A stretch of DNA of 64,000 bases from Sanderia malayensis (Eukaryota; Cnidaria; Scyphozoa; Semaeostomeae; Pelagiidae), in NCBI GenBank assembly GCA_013076295.1, contig RQOL01000616.1, forward strand, positions 2,942,392 to 3,006,391. The letters are read 5' to 3'. This document shows positions 11,061 through 22,734 of this stretch, in pieces. Positions within the stretch are counted from its first letter, which is position 1, and every line of letters begins with the position of its first letter. The notes under the pieces are model-generated. The model did no database searches. It worked only from the letters and a program-made list of their open reading frames with translations, and was not told where the DNA came from. The position numbers and the translations under genes were made by a program.

Positions 11061-12263
11061 GCTGATCGGAAAGATTTAATCACGGATAGATTTTTCTAAA
11101 GTCAGTGAGTACCCTCAGCCATAACCCACAAATATGAAACCCTGTTGTATAAAAGCAAGTCTAGAAAGCGTCTCCTCATTTCCATATTTGTTTTTCGTGA
11201 ATGAGTGTATATCGACCAATCTACATGATAAGACTATAAGACTTCTGGAGTAAATTGTCATGGGTAACGTGTGCCCAGAGGTATAATTTCGATTCGATAT
11301 TGATTACAATTACTTTCTTCGGCTAATAGATCTGGACATGGATAATCAGTTGAGGTTTTTTGTCAATACCAAATTTTATATTCATAGAGCACCTGATTTG
11401 AGGGTGATCTATTATGGGGATTTATGCTTTAATAATTAATCAATTGAAAACATCCTTTAACCAATGGTCGTTTAACCACAATTGCCTGTTTGTTGTGCAG
11501 CTAATAGCAACACGAAGAATATTTAAGTGGAGAGCAGTGGAAAATGATTTTCACTTGATAGATTTTTTACATTCAGAATTTCAAGTGGTGGTGATCATCT
11601 TCTTTTGAAAATAAAATCAAATAATTTCTCAAGTTCGCAGCCGGGAATTTAAGCATTTGCAATTAAGGTATTTAAACTGAGTTAACATGTTTGTTTTATT
11701 TTTCATTAATATTCAATTTTTATATGCTCCACTAAAGTACTCAAATCTTACATATTACATATATACCATGTACCATTCATACTTTATATATACTTTAGGC
11801 GGCACTCGAGATATTGTGTCGTCAAATTTTAATTGTGAAAAACAATTGAGGAATATTTGTACTGGATTTATATGAACCAGTCAACTCTATATAAGAACTA
11901 AATGCATGATCAAGAAAAGTGCCTAAAGTTACAGCTGTTACCATAACTACTGTTCCTGGTTTTCAGGCTTCATCTCAGTTTTGTTCTCATCTTATTAATT
12001 TTTCATAACATTCGAAATCTATTATGACGTCATCAATCAGATGATCATTCGCAAAAATTAACTTTCTTGTCAATTCGTCTGCAGGGTTCGCTGCAAGTAC
12101 AGTTTGAAGAATATAGCGCTTTAAAGGTTGTACTTGAAAGCTGGCATTTTTATTTTGTAGAAAACTGCGTAAACAGCCGAATTTTAATCGATAAATAAGA
12201 AGGAGGAAACAAGGAAGGATTTTCTGAATACTCGGGAAATATTCCATCGACAAGAAGTTAATA
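11061..12263. other. Intergenic gap before the TEX26-like gene
   Basis: AT-rich, with no exon I can support. A 107-codon open frame on the minus strand (11987-12310) overlaps the first TEX26-like exon. It has no recognisable domain and may be chance. The proximal part should hold the TEX26-like promoter. Confidence 0.4.
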
Positions 12264-13966
12264 ATGGATGAGCCAGTAAACACTTGCACACCAAATACAA
12301 GTGAGAACAATCTTTTAATGCTTACATTTTATACGATAAATTTAAATGACAGCTCAATGAAGTTAAATTTCTTCATTATTAGATATCGCATCAATGAATA
12401 ATGAAACAGAAATATTAAACCCAATTAATCAAAACCAAGAGTCAACAACAAAACATGGATATGGATTGAAGGATCCACAATATTTTTATCTAACAACAAA
12501 TCGAAAAGAATTTGATGGAAAACAAGGAATGCCAGCCTTCATGGCAAGGTAATCGACATTTTCCACGCAATAAACTATTTGACGATGGTTTGATTTTCTT
12601 TCATTTCAGAAAATATTTTACACCTTTGATAATGTTCACTATTGTGCTAATGTCACGATGAATATGCATTAAATTTTTATCAATTTGTTCCATCAATTTT
12701 CAGACCTCAGTCAACAGCTTTCAACCCATCAAACAAAACTTTTCTAACATCATTATATCAAGATGATTTTTGTGGAAAAAAGGGAAATCAAGAATTGCCT
12801 CAAAGATCAGGAACATCAAGTGGAAACAGAAAAAATAAGCCACATCCACCTGAGGTTATTAATTGTTCAATATTCTTTCTTTCGGTTGTACTTCCCAATT
12901 CAATGGTTGAAGTAAAAATAACACTTTCACCACAATGAATTGTGAATATCTTTTTCATTTCTTTTGTTTTTATAGTCTTTTATGATATGGAAATTCCCGG
13001 GCAAACTTCCCCCGCTTGGGAAAGTTGATGATTTGAATGATGAAATCTTGCAAAAATTAGCAAAAGAATCACACAAAACAACTTATGAAGTCGATTATAC
13101 TTTATATCATGAAAGTAAGTAATTCTCATTTGGCTTCAGTGTAGATGAAAATCCTTAGTCGTAAGATAATATGTTTTTGATAATAATAGACATTTTTGCT
13201 AGATAATGATATCAAAGAAGAGCTGGATAATTGTTATCCAACTTTGAAAAACTACAAGCCGCCGTACACATTGGATTCAACGAACAGGTTTGAATTTCAA
13301 CAACCCAAAATGCACAGTAATTTGAAGAATAATACATCACGATATGGATGTAACGAAAGAAGGTATATGCCAGCCATTGGTGTAGGTCAGTAAAACATTT
13401 ATATTTGTGTTATAGTTCCTCATTGCAACACTATGTTGGTTTTAATTTCACTCACCTCGCCATGTTTTCATTTTTCAGTTCCCAATATTGCCGATAATAC
13501 TTCTAACACATTTCATACACGCCAAAATACGTCATATTCAGAAGAATTTAAATACAAGACAGCCAATGTAATAAAATGTATTTAATTGACTTTACTTACG
13601 TTCTTTAAAGTGGTACCTTTTCATATATTCATTTATTCGTTATGTTTTTGCTCCTTAGTTGAACACCAGAGAAATGTCCGCCAGAAAGTCAAAGTTCAAT
13701 AAGTACATTGCCAATAACAATAACAATGGTAAAGAATAATATATATTCAATAAGACAATTCAATTAATTGACCCTTGGGAATTTCCAAACTTCCAAAATT
13801 CAAAATGAAAGAATATCTTCACTTTCTTCATGCAAAACGTTTGAATTCTTTTGTTATATCTTCAGATGATGCTAATGTGACACGTCTCATGAAGAAACTC
13901 GCTGATCTGGATGAAACCAACAAAATAGGACTGACGCGCCTTTCTGATTGGGAAGGACCAAGATGA
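12264..13966 (+). CDS. TEX26-like sperm/testis protein
   Basis: Eight exons: 12264-12300, 12383-12548, 12704-12854, 12976-13114, 13203-13385, 13479-13567, 13659-13728 and 13866-13966. They total 936 nt, 311 aa. The order of short motifs matches human TEX26 (about 289 aa) as I remember it: an RSGTSSGNRKNKPHPPE block followed by FMIWKFPGKLP (human GTSRGxKSHK then FLWTLP), then SRYGCN...MPAIG (human KYGCYSSLPVAS), then NTSYSEEF (human TTYQSDY), and a Leu-rich C-terminal helix. There is no signal peptide or TM segment. TEX26 is testis-enriched in mammals; a microtubule-linked role is plausible but not shown by sequence. The identification rests on short motifs, so it is moderate. The 3' end converges on the Notum-like gene with about 190 bp between the stops. 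Confidence 0.6.
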
Positions 13967-14152
13967 AACAAACATTATTGCTTAAAGTACCATTGAATAT
14001 TTCTTTATTTTTACTTTCGCAATTCTAATGATAAAGAAAACGAAAATGGCATATAAATGTAGCAGTGTAATGACTACATAATTGTAAACACCGGCAATTT
14101 GCAACGAACTTTACAATAATTTTACGTGAAAGCTTGAAAGTTAAAATCATAA

Positions 14153-17100
14153 TTAACATAACTCTGCATAACGTTTCAGTCTTGATTGAAGTGTGGTTCT
14201 TTTAAAGTTTGTAATACAAGAATTAACCATTGGTTTTGGACAACTACCATTACATGGATATTTGCAATCAACGTCAAAATGTTTTTCATTATTTTCTCCT
14301 TTATCTTGAAGCCAATCATTAAAGGCCTCTCGTATTGTTCTGTTGTTAACTCTGACATGAGACCACGTGTAATCAACAATAGCTTGTCCATGAGCAAAAC
14401 ATGAATTTGCATAAAGCCCAACTGATTTCAAATTCCTTAAAGTTTGTTTGACTATTGAAAACATAATGTTACGAAATTGTATAATGCGATTTCTTTCGTT
14501 TGGTAAACATTTATCATTGTTATAAACACAATGTAATCCCTGAAGCTCTGATAATTGCCAATGGTCGTATAACGAATTGACAAAGAATATTGGAAGGTTC
14601 CTCACATATTCTAGGAAATTCTGAGGAAATAAGCATTTAAATTTGTCGGTATTGTTTTTCGTTTTAAGACATTGCAACTTCAGCTTTGGTTGATGAAGTA
14701 CATATAAACCTTGAAATTGTTCTTGGATGATATTGGGCCAACCATTTCCTGGTGCATCTAAAAAGAAGCCAGCATCAACCAAAATTCGAACATTTGCAGT
14801 TATTGGCAATTTTCTTTTGATATATTCGCCTTGTAAAATAACAGCCAATCCTCCAGCAGAAGTCCCACTTAATAAAACATCACTTGCATGTTTTAAATTT
14901 CTTTCATTCAAACTTGCAATCATTGATTTTAGTATGGTTCTTCCTCTGAAATACAATTGTTTGTCTTTGTAAAATAAAGGCTCTTTGCGATTTCCAGAAA
15001 ACAATCCACCATCACAATACGTTTGCACAACAACATTCCAATTGTAGTAGTCGGGGTTCGATTCTTTTCTACCTGATAGGATACCTTGAAAAAAATTAGT
15101 AATATTTTCAGAAGACCAATGATTTGTAGATCCAAGTAATGAAAGACTCCGCCTGTAGCATGTTTCTAAATTGTAGCACCATGCACCACCATGCAAATGT
15201 ATGATCCATTTATTTTTACCAGACGAATTTCCAGGTCTATAATAATAACCAGGTATAGAACCATCAATACACAGTGCACCAAATTTCACTGCATTTTCAA
15301 TCTTGTAATAATTCACATCTCTAGGCATATTATTGTTGATAGTGGGAATTTCAGCTGAATTTCCAATTTTATTTGGACCCTTTGTATTCAACTGTGATCT
15401 CGATGATGCATACATCCTTGCGGGCTTCTTGTGTTTCATTTTGTTAAAATTCGTTCTCTTTTTGTGATTAGACTTTTTATTATGCTGCGATTTCTTTTTC
15501 CTCTGGGGATGTTTTTTACTTTTTGCTTTCATTATTTTTTGCTTCATAAAATTTATTTGATGATATCGAGGAACATGACTGTTATACCCATGTATATTAC
15601 CATTTATCTTCTTTTTAGATTTATTTTCTACCAAATCGACGAGGTTTTGATGATGGACATCATAATATATTTTAACTAACGGTGTGATATTCATAGAAAC
15701 CATGGGATGATTCCTCCATGAACTGCGATTTCCAGCAAAGTACATGTTGTTAAAATCTCCTTTCCAATTTAGTTTTTCATCTTGATTCAATGATATTTTG
15801 CTTTCTTTTAAATGCTTGTGCAAAGATTGCAGATAAATGCCATTCGTAATATCATCATCTTCTTCATTTTCCATACCAGAGCCTTTCAAACTTTCTTCTT
15901 CGTTGTAAATATATAAAACATTATTTGTGGAATTCTTTGATTGTTCTTCTTCTGTTAGATTCTTTAAAGATGGCTTATTTTGAACCGTACTTAGATTATC
16001 TAAATCGGTTTCCTTCTTATCAAGTGCAGTATTATTAATATTATTGGATAATTCGCCTTCAATATCCCCATCCAAATTCTTTGATTGATAATGATCCTTT
16101 CTACCATCCAATAAATCCATGTTAAAATTTCCTGCTAGACCTGGTCGATTCTTTTTCAAAAGCTTAGCATTTTCTTCTTCTAATTTTTCATCTGCTGCTT
16201 GATATGAAACCTGTGCTAACTTTTCAAGAAGTGAACTTTTAGAATCCAGTAAACCATGATGTATACCATGATTATCCACATCAAATTTATTGCTTGAGTT
16301 TGCAAATTTTGTATTATCTACAAAATGTTTTCCATTTTCTGCCATTGCATGTAAAATTCTTTGTGCCAAATTACTTATACGGGGGCTATAAAAGAACTTT
16401 TGATTACTTATCTTCATATTCAATTCGGCTTTGCTCTTTCTCAGTGCTTGCTGGTTTTCTTTGAATTCCTTTCTATGTTCAGAATGTTGCCTTCTTCTTT
16501 TATCAAGATGATTTTTTCTTACTAAAAATGCTCTTCTAGTATCATTAATCAAGTTTAAATAGAGCTGTCTTGCTTTTTCACTCACAAGCATTCGTTCAAA
16601 TGCCAAATCGTTTCTTATTTGATATTTTCCGCGACGACTTTTCTTTTTCCCATGTCGATGATGCTTTTCTTTCTTTTCTCCCTTCATTTTTCTCTTCTTC
16701 TGGCCTACTTTCATCATCTTTATTGCTAAGTTTATTTTCCTATCTTTTTGGTTACGATTGTTTGTAGTATTATTTTGTTTTGTTTTTTGTTTTTTATACT
16801 CTTTTTCCTTAGCAGTCGAAATTATTTGCCCACCATTATCACCTTTTCCTTGTTTATCACTTTGTACTACTGACAAAAATAATTTTCGTGCTGCCTCTTC
16901 ATTACTTAGCTTCTGGTTCTTATCTTCTTGCTTTTCAGTAGAGTTACTTTCTATTTTATGCGTTTCTTTTTCATCCACCTTATTACCTACGCTTTCCACC
17001 TTTGCATTTATTAGTTTCATGCTATTGTTATATTTCATTTGCTTACTCATCTTCATTTTCTTGCTCACTTGTTTTTGTATGTTTTCATTTCTTGCTTCTG

Positions 17101-18436
17101 TCGTTATTTCATTATATGAGGTAAGTATAGCTTTTGCTTGTCCTTTATGAACTTCATCACTACCATTCTTTGGTTTGATTGTCTCTTCTAGTTTGATGTA
17201 TTTTTCATTTTCCTTGTTTTTTGTCACGTTCTTTGTTTTTTTTGTGCTTTCTTGCTCTTCTTTCCCAATTGCATTGACATTGCTTTTATTTGTTTTTTCT
17301 TTAACGTCTTCATAAGCAGTCTGTTTAATTGAAGAATAATTTCCAATTTCACTATGCAATATCATACCTCCAGTAATGCCAGCTCTCTGTAAAAAGCTGT
17401 TATTTGTTCTCTGTTGGCCATGGGCAATCTCCTGCGGCATTTTCTCAACCATCATACGTAATTTGTCTTCCTTCTCTCCTTCTTTGATTGGTGACTGAAA
17501 GAATGAATGGTTTTCGTTTTTTTCTTCTCCACTTCCATCAACATCTGTCTCTTCTTTGGTCATTATCCTTCTTTCTTGTTCTTCTTTAGATTTTTGCCAA
17601 TTTGTTGTGGTTCTGTTATTGGTGTTATTCGTTCCATTTGCATTTGGAGTATTTTCGTTCCATTCTGTTCCGTTTGTTAAAGTCAACAAACCATTGTCTG
17701 TTGTATCCCCATATTGTCCACTGCCACTTTCACCGAAGCCCGAATAGTTTTCATCAGTTTGATTTAAAAAAGTGTCATTCATTGGAGCTTTGATTTCATT
17801 AGCATGCAAATGATTTTTTGACAATTCTGGCCTGATATCTCTTGCCATATCTTTGATAGAGTTGCTTTCAGTATCGTTTATTTTTGTTTTGAAATCACGA
17901 GAATCATATGTGGTTATTGATTCATTATTTGCGCTAGACGAGTCATCCATGCGTTCTGCACTTTGATTGAATTGTTCATTGATTTTTGGAACATAATATT
18001 CTTTTCTTATATTTACTCTTTCTTTTCCCAAATCAACAATGTTTCTTCCATTAGCTATGTAATTAGACTTCAGTGAATTAAACTGTTGTTTTTCATACAA
18101 TGGTACTTGTTCTGTAGTTCTTGTGGGCTCAATTTGTGCATCCAAACTCAAGGTAGCTTTCCTATATCTGATTAACGGTCGAAAGAGTTGTTCAAAATTA
18201 CCTGGTTGTTCAGGAAAGATCTCGGCGATAAATATATCGGCATCTTGATTATTTTCCGAGTTAGCAATATCCGCATGTTGAGCGTTATTAGCAACCGGTA
18301 AATTTAAAAGCTGCTTACCACTCCGGTTGTCATTAATTTCTGCTGTCCTTCCTTGATTAACTGTTGCCATATCTAGAATGAAAGCAGCTAAGAAAATGAC
18401 AACAATCCGTGTATTATAAGAGACATTCATTTTCAA
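14153..18436 (-). CDS. Notum-like carboxylesterase (pectinacetylesterase family) with a ~1040-aa N-terminal extension
   Basis: A single uninterrupted 1427-aa frame. Residues 1-29 form a signal peptide (RIVVIFLAAFILDMATV). The C-terminal ~370 residues are the NOTUM/PAE alpha/beta-hydrolase: IIHLHGGAWCYN, DGGLFSGN, nucleophile elbow LSGTSAGG (Ser1193), Asp1291 in SLYDHWQL, His1349 in CFAHGQAIVDYTW, and family cysteines. Notum removes palmitoleate from Wnt outside the cell and binds glypicans. Vertebrate NOTUM is about 496 aa, so the Asn/Lys/Glu-rich extension is exceptional. It carries acidic-flanked Ser-Gly motifs (GESGSGQYG near residue 237, DGSGEE near 300, KGSGMENEEDDD near 852), many N-x-S/T sites, and two Lys/Arg-rich belts (about residues 585-660 and 985-1010) that could bind heparin or be cleaved by convertases. 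Notum substrate specificity is inferred; other PAE-family esterases are possible. Confidence 0.88.
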   Translation of the reverse strand: MKMNVSYNTRIVVIFLAAFILDMATVNQGRTAEINDNRSGKQLLNLPVANNAQHADIANSENNQDADIFIAEIFPEQPGNFEQLFRPLIRYRKATLSLDAQIEPTRTTEQVPLYEKQQFNSLKSNYIANGRNIVDLGKERVNIRKEYYVPKINEQFNQSAERMDDSSSANNESITTYDSRDFKTKINDTESNSIKDMARDIRPELSKNHLHANEIKAPMNDTFLNQTDENYSGFGESGSGQYGDTTDNGLLTLTNGTEWNENTPNANGTNNTNNRTTTNWQKSKEEQERRIMTKEETDVDGSGEEKNENHSFFQSPIKEGEKEDKLRMMVEKMPQEIAHGQQRTNNSFLQRAGITGGMILHSEIGNYSSIKQTAYEDVKEKTNKSNVNAIGKEEQESTKKTKNVTKNKENEKYIKLEETIKPKNGSDEVHKGQAKAILTSYNEITTEARNENIQKQVSKKMKMSKQMKYNNSMKLINAKVESVGNKVDEKETHKIESNSTEKQEDKNQKLSNEEAARKLFLSVVQSDKQGKGDNGGQIISTAKEKEYKKQKTKQNNTTNNRNQKDRKINLAIKMMKVGQKKRKMKGEKKEKHHRHGKKKSRRGKYQIRNDLAFERMLVSEKARQLYLNLINDTRRAFLVRKNHLDKRRRQHSEHRKEFKENQQALRKSKAELNMKISNQKFFYSPRISNLAQRILHAMAENGKHFVDNTKFANSSNKFDVDNHGIHHGLLDSKSSLLEKLAQVSYQAADEKLEEENAKLLKKNRPGLAGNFNMDLLDGRKDHYQSKNLDGDIEGELSNNINNTALDKKETDLDNLSTVQNKPSLKNLTEEEQSKNSTNNVLYIYNEEESLKGSGMENEEDDDITNGIYLQSLHKHLKESKISLNQDEKLNWKGDFNNMYFAGNRSSWRNHPMVSMNITPLVKIYYDVHHQNLVDLVENKSKKKINGNIHGYNSHVPRYHQINFMKQKIMKAKSKKHPQRKKKSQHNKKSNHKKRTNFNKMKHKKPARMYASSRSQLNTKGPNKIGNSAEIPTINNNMPRDVNYYKIENAVKFGALCIDGSIPGYYYRPGNSSGKNKWIIHLHGGAWCYNLETCYRRSLSLLGSTNHWSSENITNFFQGILSGRKESNPDYYNWNVVVQTYCDGGLFSGNRKEPLFYKDKQLYFRGRTILKSMIASLNERNLKHASDVLLSGTSAGGLAVILQGEYIKRKLPITANVRILVDAGFFLDAPGNGWPNIIQEQFQGLYVLHQPKLKLQCLKTKNNTDKFKCLFPQNFLEYVRNLPIFFVNSLYDHWQLSELQGLHCVYNNDKCLPNERNRIIQFRNIMFSIVKQTLRNLKSVGLYANSCFAHGQAIVDYTWSHVRVNNRTIREAFNDWLQDKGENNEKHFDVDCKYPCNGSCPKPMVNSCITNFKRTTLQSRLKRYAELC

Positions 18437-19760
18437 CTGTAAATTTTTGCGACTGCGAAGTGTTTGCGAATTAAATCAATATGAGATGTGCATATATTTT
18501 GCATTTGCTTAATGGACAACTTTGATCTGGTTTAACTTGGAAACCGTAAACTTCATTGCTTGATTAAACATTGTTAATCATATGAAAAGTTAATCATGCA
18601 TGCATGGCATGTTAAGAAGCACCTAGCCACCCTACCAACTTGTAAACCAATAGATTACTTACTGAATTATCAACAGTTAGAAACAGATAAATCTAATGTT
18701 GACATTTTGCTAACTTCTACTGTACTATATGATATTTTGGTAACAGTAAAAATTATAAGCATAGTTGTAGAAAGTCATTAAGGCTAACCTTTGTTAATCA
18801 TTGAAGAACTAAAAGCAGGTGGTGTGCATTGAATTCAAAATACGCTTGAATGATTATATCAATGATTCCCAGTGAATACATTTGCCTGCTTTGATTCTTC
18901 AGCATTCGTTATTGTTTTTCTACAATCAATATGGCAATAGAATAAAATTTATTTTATAATTATGCGTCATGTTCGTTACTGAAAATAAGCAGCAGAACGC
19001 ACAAAACTTATTTCTCAAAAGTTAGAAGGTAGTAAAGGTTACCTTTCATTGTTGACTTTGTTCAGAAGTATACCTGCAAATATGAAAAGGCAATAGATTA
19101 CTTAATATAAATAGCAACAGCGAGAAACAAATAAGTCTAATGCTTCTAATATTACTGAATCTTTGGAAATTTACCTACATTCCTTTCAATGCTGGCCATA
19201 AAAAAATTATATGCAGATAACTGAACTTACCTCTTTATGTCAAATGATTAAGAGCATTGCTACTACCATTAGTATCATGAGATTTTCAGACAGAAAAAGA
19301 TTTCAGCTGGATGCATTTAATGGCTATATCTGAGAAGAATTTAAATAATAACAATCATAAATAAACAAAACTTAATAGTATTATTTAATATATATGGTTA
19401 ATTCATGTTGATTTACCATCATATAATGAAAAATTAATCTTGCACCTATATTCAATCACCAATGAGAAATGATTAATTTCAATGATTACTGCCATAATGG
19501 AGACACTGCTAATTACCAAAATAATAATATTATTAAAGCTATTAACCAATTAAATATATATGTATTCTTACCAACTATTATCACACAAATGAAATAGGCC
19601 AGTAAATCTTTAAGAATGTTTGACTCTTGAAAGCTTCCAGCCTGCTAGAAACAACTGTACGATGACAAAAACAAATGTGAAACCCCAAGATAAAAGTGAT
19701 TAAATATAGATAATATGTGAACAATCTATTAATTACTTGATTGCTTAATAAACAATCAGA
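18437..19760. other. Intergenic gap between the Notum-like gene and the convertase
   Basis: 1.3 kb of AT-rich DNA with no coding exon or clear repeat that I can support. It should contain the Notum-like promoter (close to 18437) and the convertase 3' UTR (close to 19760). Confidence 0.5.
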
Positions 19761-22382
19761 TTAGGCAGTGCCGTAAAATGTTACTGAAATTGATTGAATA
19801 ATACCAGCAACAGGACTATCATCAAGTGAAAATTCATCTGATGATCTTCTTTTACGATCATCAACATATCTTTCTTCCTCGTCAATTTCATCATTTTCAA
19901 AACCTGGATGTTCATGGCGTATTTCATCAAATGCTCTTTTGTATATTTCTACATCTGGCACACCTTCATCTCTTTTTCCATGATCATCAACATCACCACT
20001 TTCAACATCATCAGACTCACCCTGTTGAACACTTTTCTTTTTGGCCTCCATCTTCCTTTTCTTTCGGTCTAACATCTCCATATACACTTCTTCCATATCC
20101 CTGTGGTATCTTCTATTTGAAGAATCTGCATTTCTTTTCTTCTTTCTGTCAATGAATTTTAGGATCCAAGTTCCTTTTGGATTTTCGCCCCAATTGTAAA
20201 CTGTCATAAATGACCAATTCTTCAAACCATTGCTTGACTTATCTCTGGTACGTCTTTGTAGTAGATTACTGACAGTTTTACTTGGAGAATAGAGCTCAAT
20301 ACTCAGATCACCCCTTTTGCGATATTTTAATGTGACAGTGACAACAACATGCTCCAGTTTCTTAACTGCATTCTTACATGTATCATTTGAATCTTTGTCT
20401 TTCTGTAAACATGACTGGCAGCCATCTGTTTTGATTTTGAGTTTCAAAGCCCCTTCACTTGGTATATCTCTATTATTCATATTTACACGAAAGTGACAAA
20501 CATGCTGTGCTCCAACATTTTTCCATGTCAATGCTTTATTGACAAGATGCAAGGCATTCAAAACTCCAAAACCAAATTTTGGATTGTAACTTCTTCCAAC
20601 ACCATTTTTCTTCCAACCACGATCTAATGGACTTGTCAGCTGAGCTGTTTCAAAAACCAAATGCTGCATATCACGCCATGTTAGACTTGGATTTGCCTCT
20701 AAAACCAATGCAAATATACCAGCAGCCAATGGGGCAGCAGATGACGTACCAACAAAATGATTAGTACACTGATGATGTAAATATGTTGTGATAACATTAG
20801 CTTTGCTGTCTGAAAATCCATACTTATGTAATCCACTGCAATATGTAACAGCCATTGTTGAAGCACATTTTTCACCATAATATGTTGACACACCATGTTC
20901 GTTGACCGAACCAATTGAAATTGTATAAATACTGTTTACATATCCATCTGCATCACAATCATCTTTAACCATTCCACCATTTCCTGTTGCCCATACAAAT
21001 ATGCTTCCTTTTCCTGCAAAATATTAGCAAGTATAATATTTAATTTGTTGGTAATAGCATCAATTAACTTATATAACTACAAGTTACATAGCTGGTACAG
21101 TTCAAACTTGAAATATTAGCAGTAATACTATTCATTCTTTAATAATTTATTCTTCATACCAGCTGCCTCTATGCTCATTCATTTGGTCTGGAATTAATTA
21201 ATTATTCATGGGCCTCTCAAAAAATACATTTGGAATACCTGCTGCTGGTTGTGCAATTTTCATTTTTAATTTCATTTGCAGTGCAGGTGATATAAGATTA
21301 AATCTGATATTGAAAAATAAAAGACATGAAAAATATTATCTCATACCTTTTCTACCCAAGGTGGCGCTTGCTTCAAGGGCTAATCTGCCATATTTACCAG
21401 GTCTACCAAATGTTGCACCATTATCTTTTGGTCCCCATGAACAGCTATAAATATCAATATGTTGTGGATGAAATGAAAATGCATCAGCTTCCAAACTATC
21501 CGTTGCTTTTCCATCTAACATTCTTATTGCACCGATTTTAGCATCATAGGCAATTCCTGTACCACACAAGCTGTTGTTAGCCTTAGCAGCTATTGTTCCT
21601 GAACATTTCGTCCCATGGGCGTTGTATGGATCAGAATCATTTGGAAATGGATCAGTATCGCGACCATTTAAATCAACACTTGCTTCTGGATCATAATTAT
21701 CTTTTAATTCAGGATGTGTATGATCCATTCCATCATCTAAAACACTAATTACAACATCTTTACCGGTATAGCCTTTCTTCCAAACTTCGTGAACTCGGCT
21801 ATCGAAACCAGCAGGCCCAACAGTTTGGCCTGTGTTTTCAATATACCATTGCTGTGGATACATCGGATCATTCATTACAATTTTTGAATTCTGTTCATCG
21901 AATCCTGTTCTTTTATCTCGCAACAAGATTCTTTCTCTTTTTGCCCATCTTACTTGAGGATGTGCTCTTAACAAGCTGGCATGTTCAATGTGATCTCGTT
22001 TTCTTCTAATTGGTGATTTTGGTTTCCTTTCTGCACTGGTATCCTCTTCATGATGATGCTCGCTTGATGGATGATAAAACTTGTAAACACCATCAAAACT
22101 ACCAACTGTGCCTCTATTTTCAAATCCATACTTCTTTGCTATGGTATCAGCGATAGTTGAATCTTGTGGATCAATTCGTACAATCCATGAATTTTCATGT
22201 GCACTTTCATCATCTTCACTCATGTCGCCAAATTCTTCATCTCTCGGTTCAGAAAACAACGAACGATATTTTTCTAATGTTTCTTTGTCATATTCTCGCT
22301 TGAAATTTTGAACAGCTGAATTAAAACAGACTACAGACAATACTAGAATGAGAATTACAGTTCTTTCCAACATTATGAGCAT
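19761..22382 (-). CDS. Furin/PC-type proprotein convertase (kexin-like subtilase), C-terminally minimal
   Basis: Two exons, 21347-22382 and 19761-21013, total 2289 nt, 762 aa. A signal peptide (residues ~5-24) is followed by a prodomain with an inner RRKR site (126-129) and the expected activation site RDKR158. The S8 catalytic set is complete: Asp216 (VLDDGMDH), His256 (NAHGTKCSG), oxyanion Asn357 (ATGNGG) and Ser436 (GTSSAAPLAAG). Asn, not Asp, at the oxyanion position argues against PC2. A P domain follows (RRGDLSIELYSPS, WSFMTVYNWGENPKGTW). It is interrupted after LKFIDR by ~114 charged, dibasic-rich residues and resumes with IQSISVTFYGTA, ending the protein. There is no Cys-rich region or membrane anchor, so it is probably a soluble secretory-pathway enzyme. 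Domains are clear; the exact vertebrate orthologue is not. Confidence 0.92.
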
Positions 22383-22734
22383 TTTTTTCGGTAAGATTAG
22401 AATGAAAGACCTCTTCCCAAAAAAGAAATGTTCCTGCCTTCGCTTGCTTTCCGCTTTCTACGTCGACATCTTGAATATAAATGTATTTTGAGAATGAGAC
22501 ATACAAAGTAAACATCTGCTCTCTGATTGGTTCATTTCCAGCTGATGACAATATTTATCACGTGACTCACCTGACAGATGTTTTTAAATAATTACCACGA
22601 GTGAAGAAAAAATAAGCCCACATTGTTTAACTCACTTTCTCTAAGAAAAATATCCAAATGAACTTGATAAAATAAAATGTCGGTATAAAAACGTAAATTT
22701 GTAAGAACAAAGTCAGTAGCAAAATGCCTTATGT

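Noticed and set aside
11987..12310. 107-codon minus-strand gene
   Set aside because: Overlaps the first TEX26-like exon and shows no domain; length is within chance expectation for this composition. Kept only as a note.
16570..17150. Plus-strand hydrophobic open frames inside the Notum-like gene
   Set aside because: Antisense shadows of the Lys/Asn/Glu-rich extension; no start context or domain.
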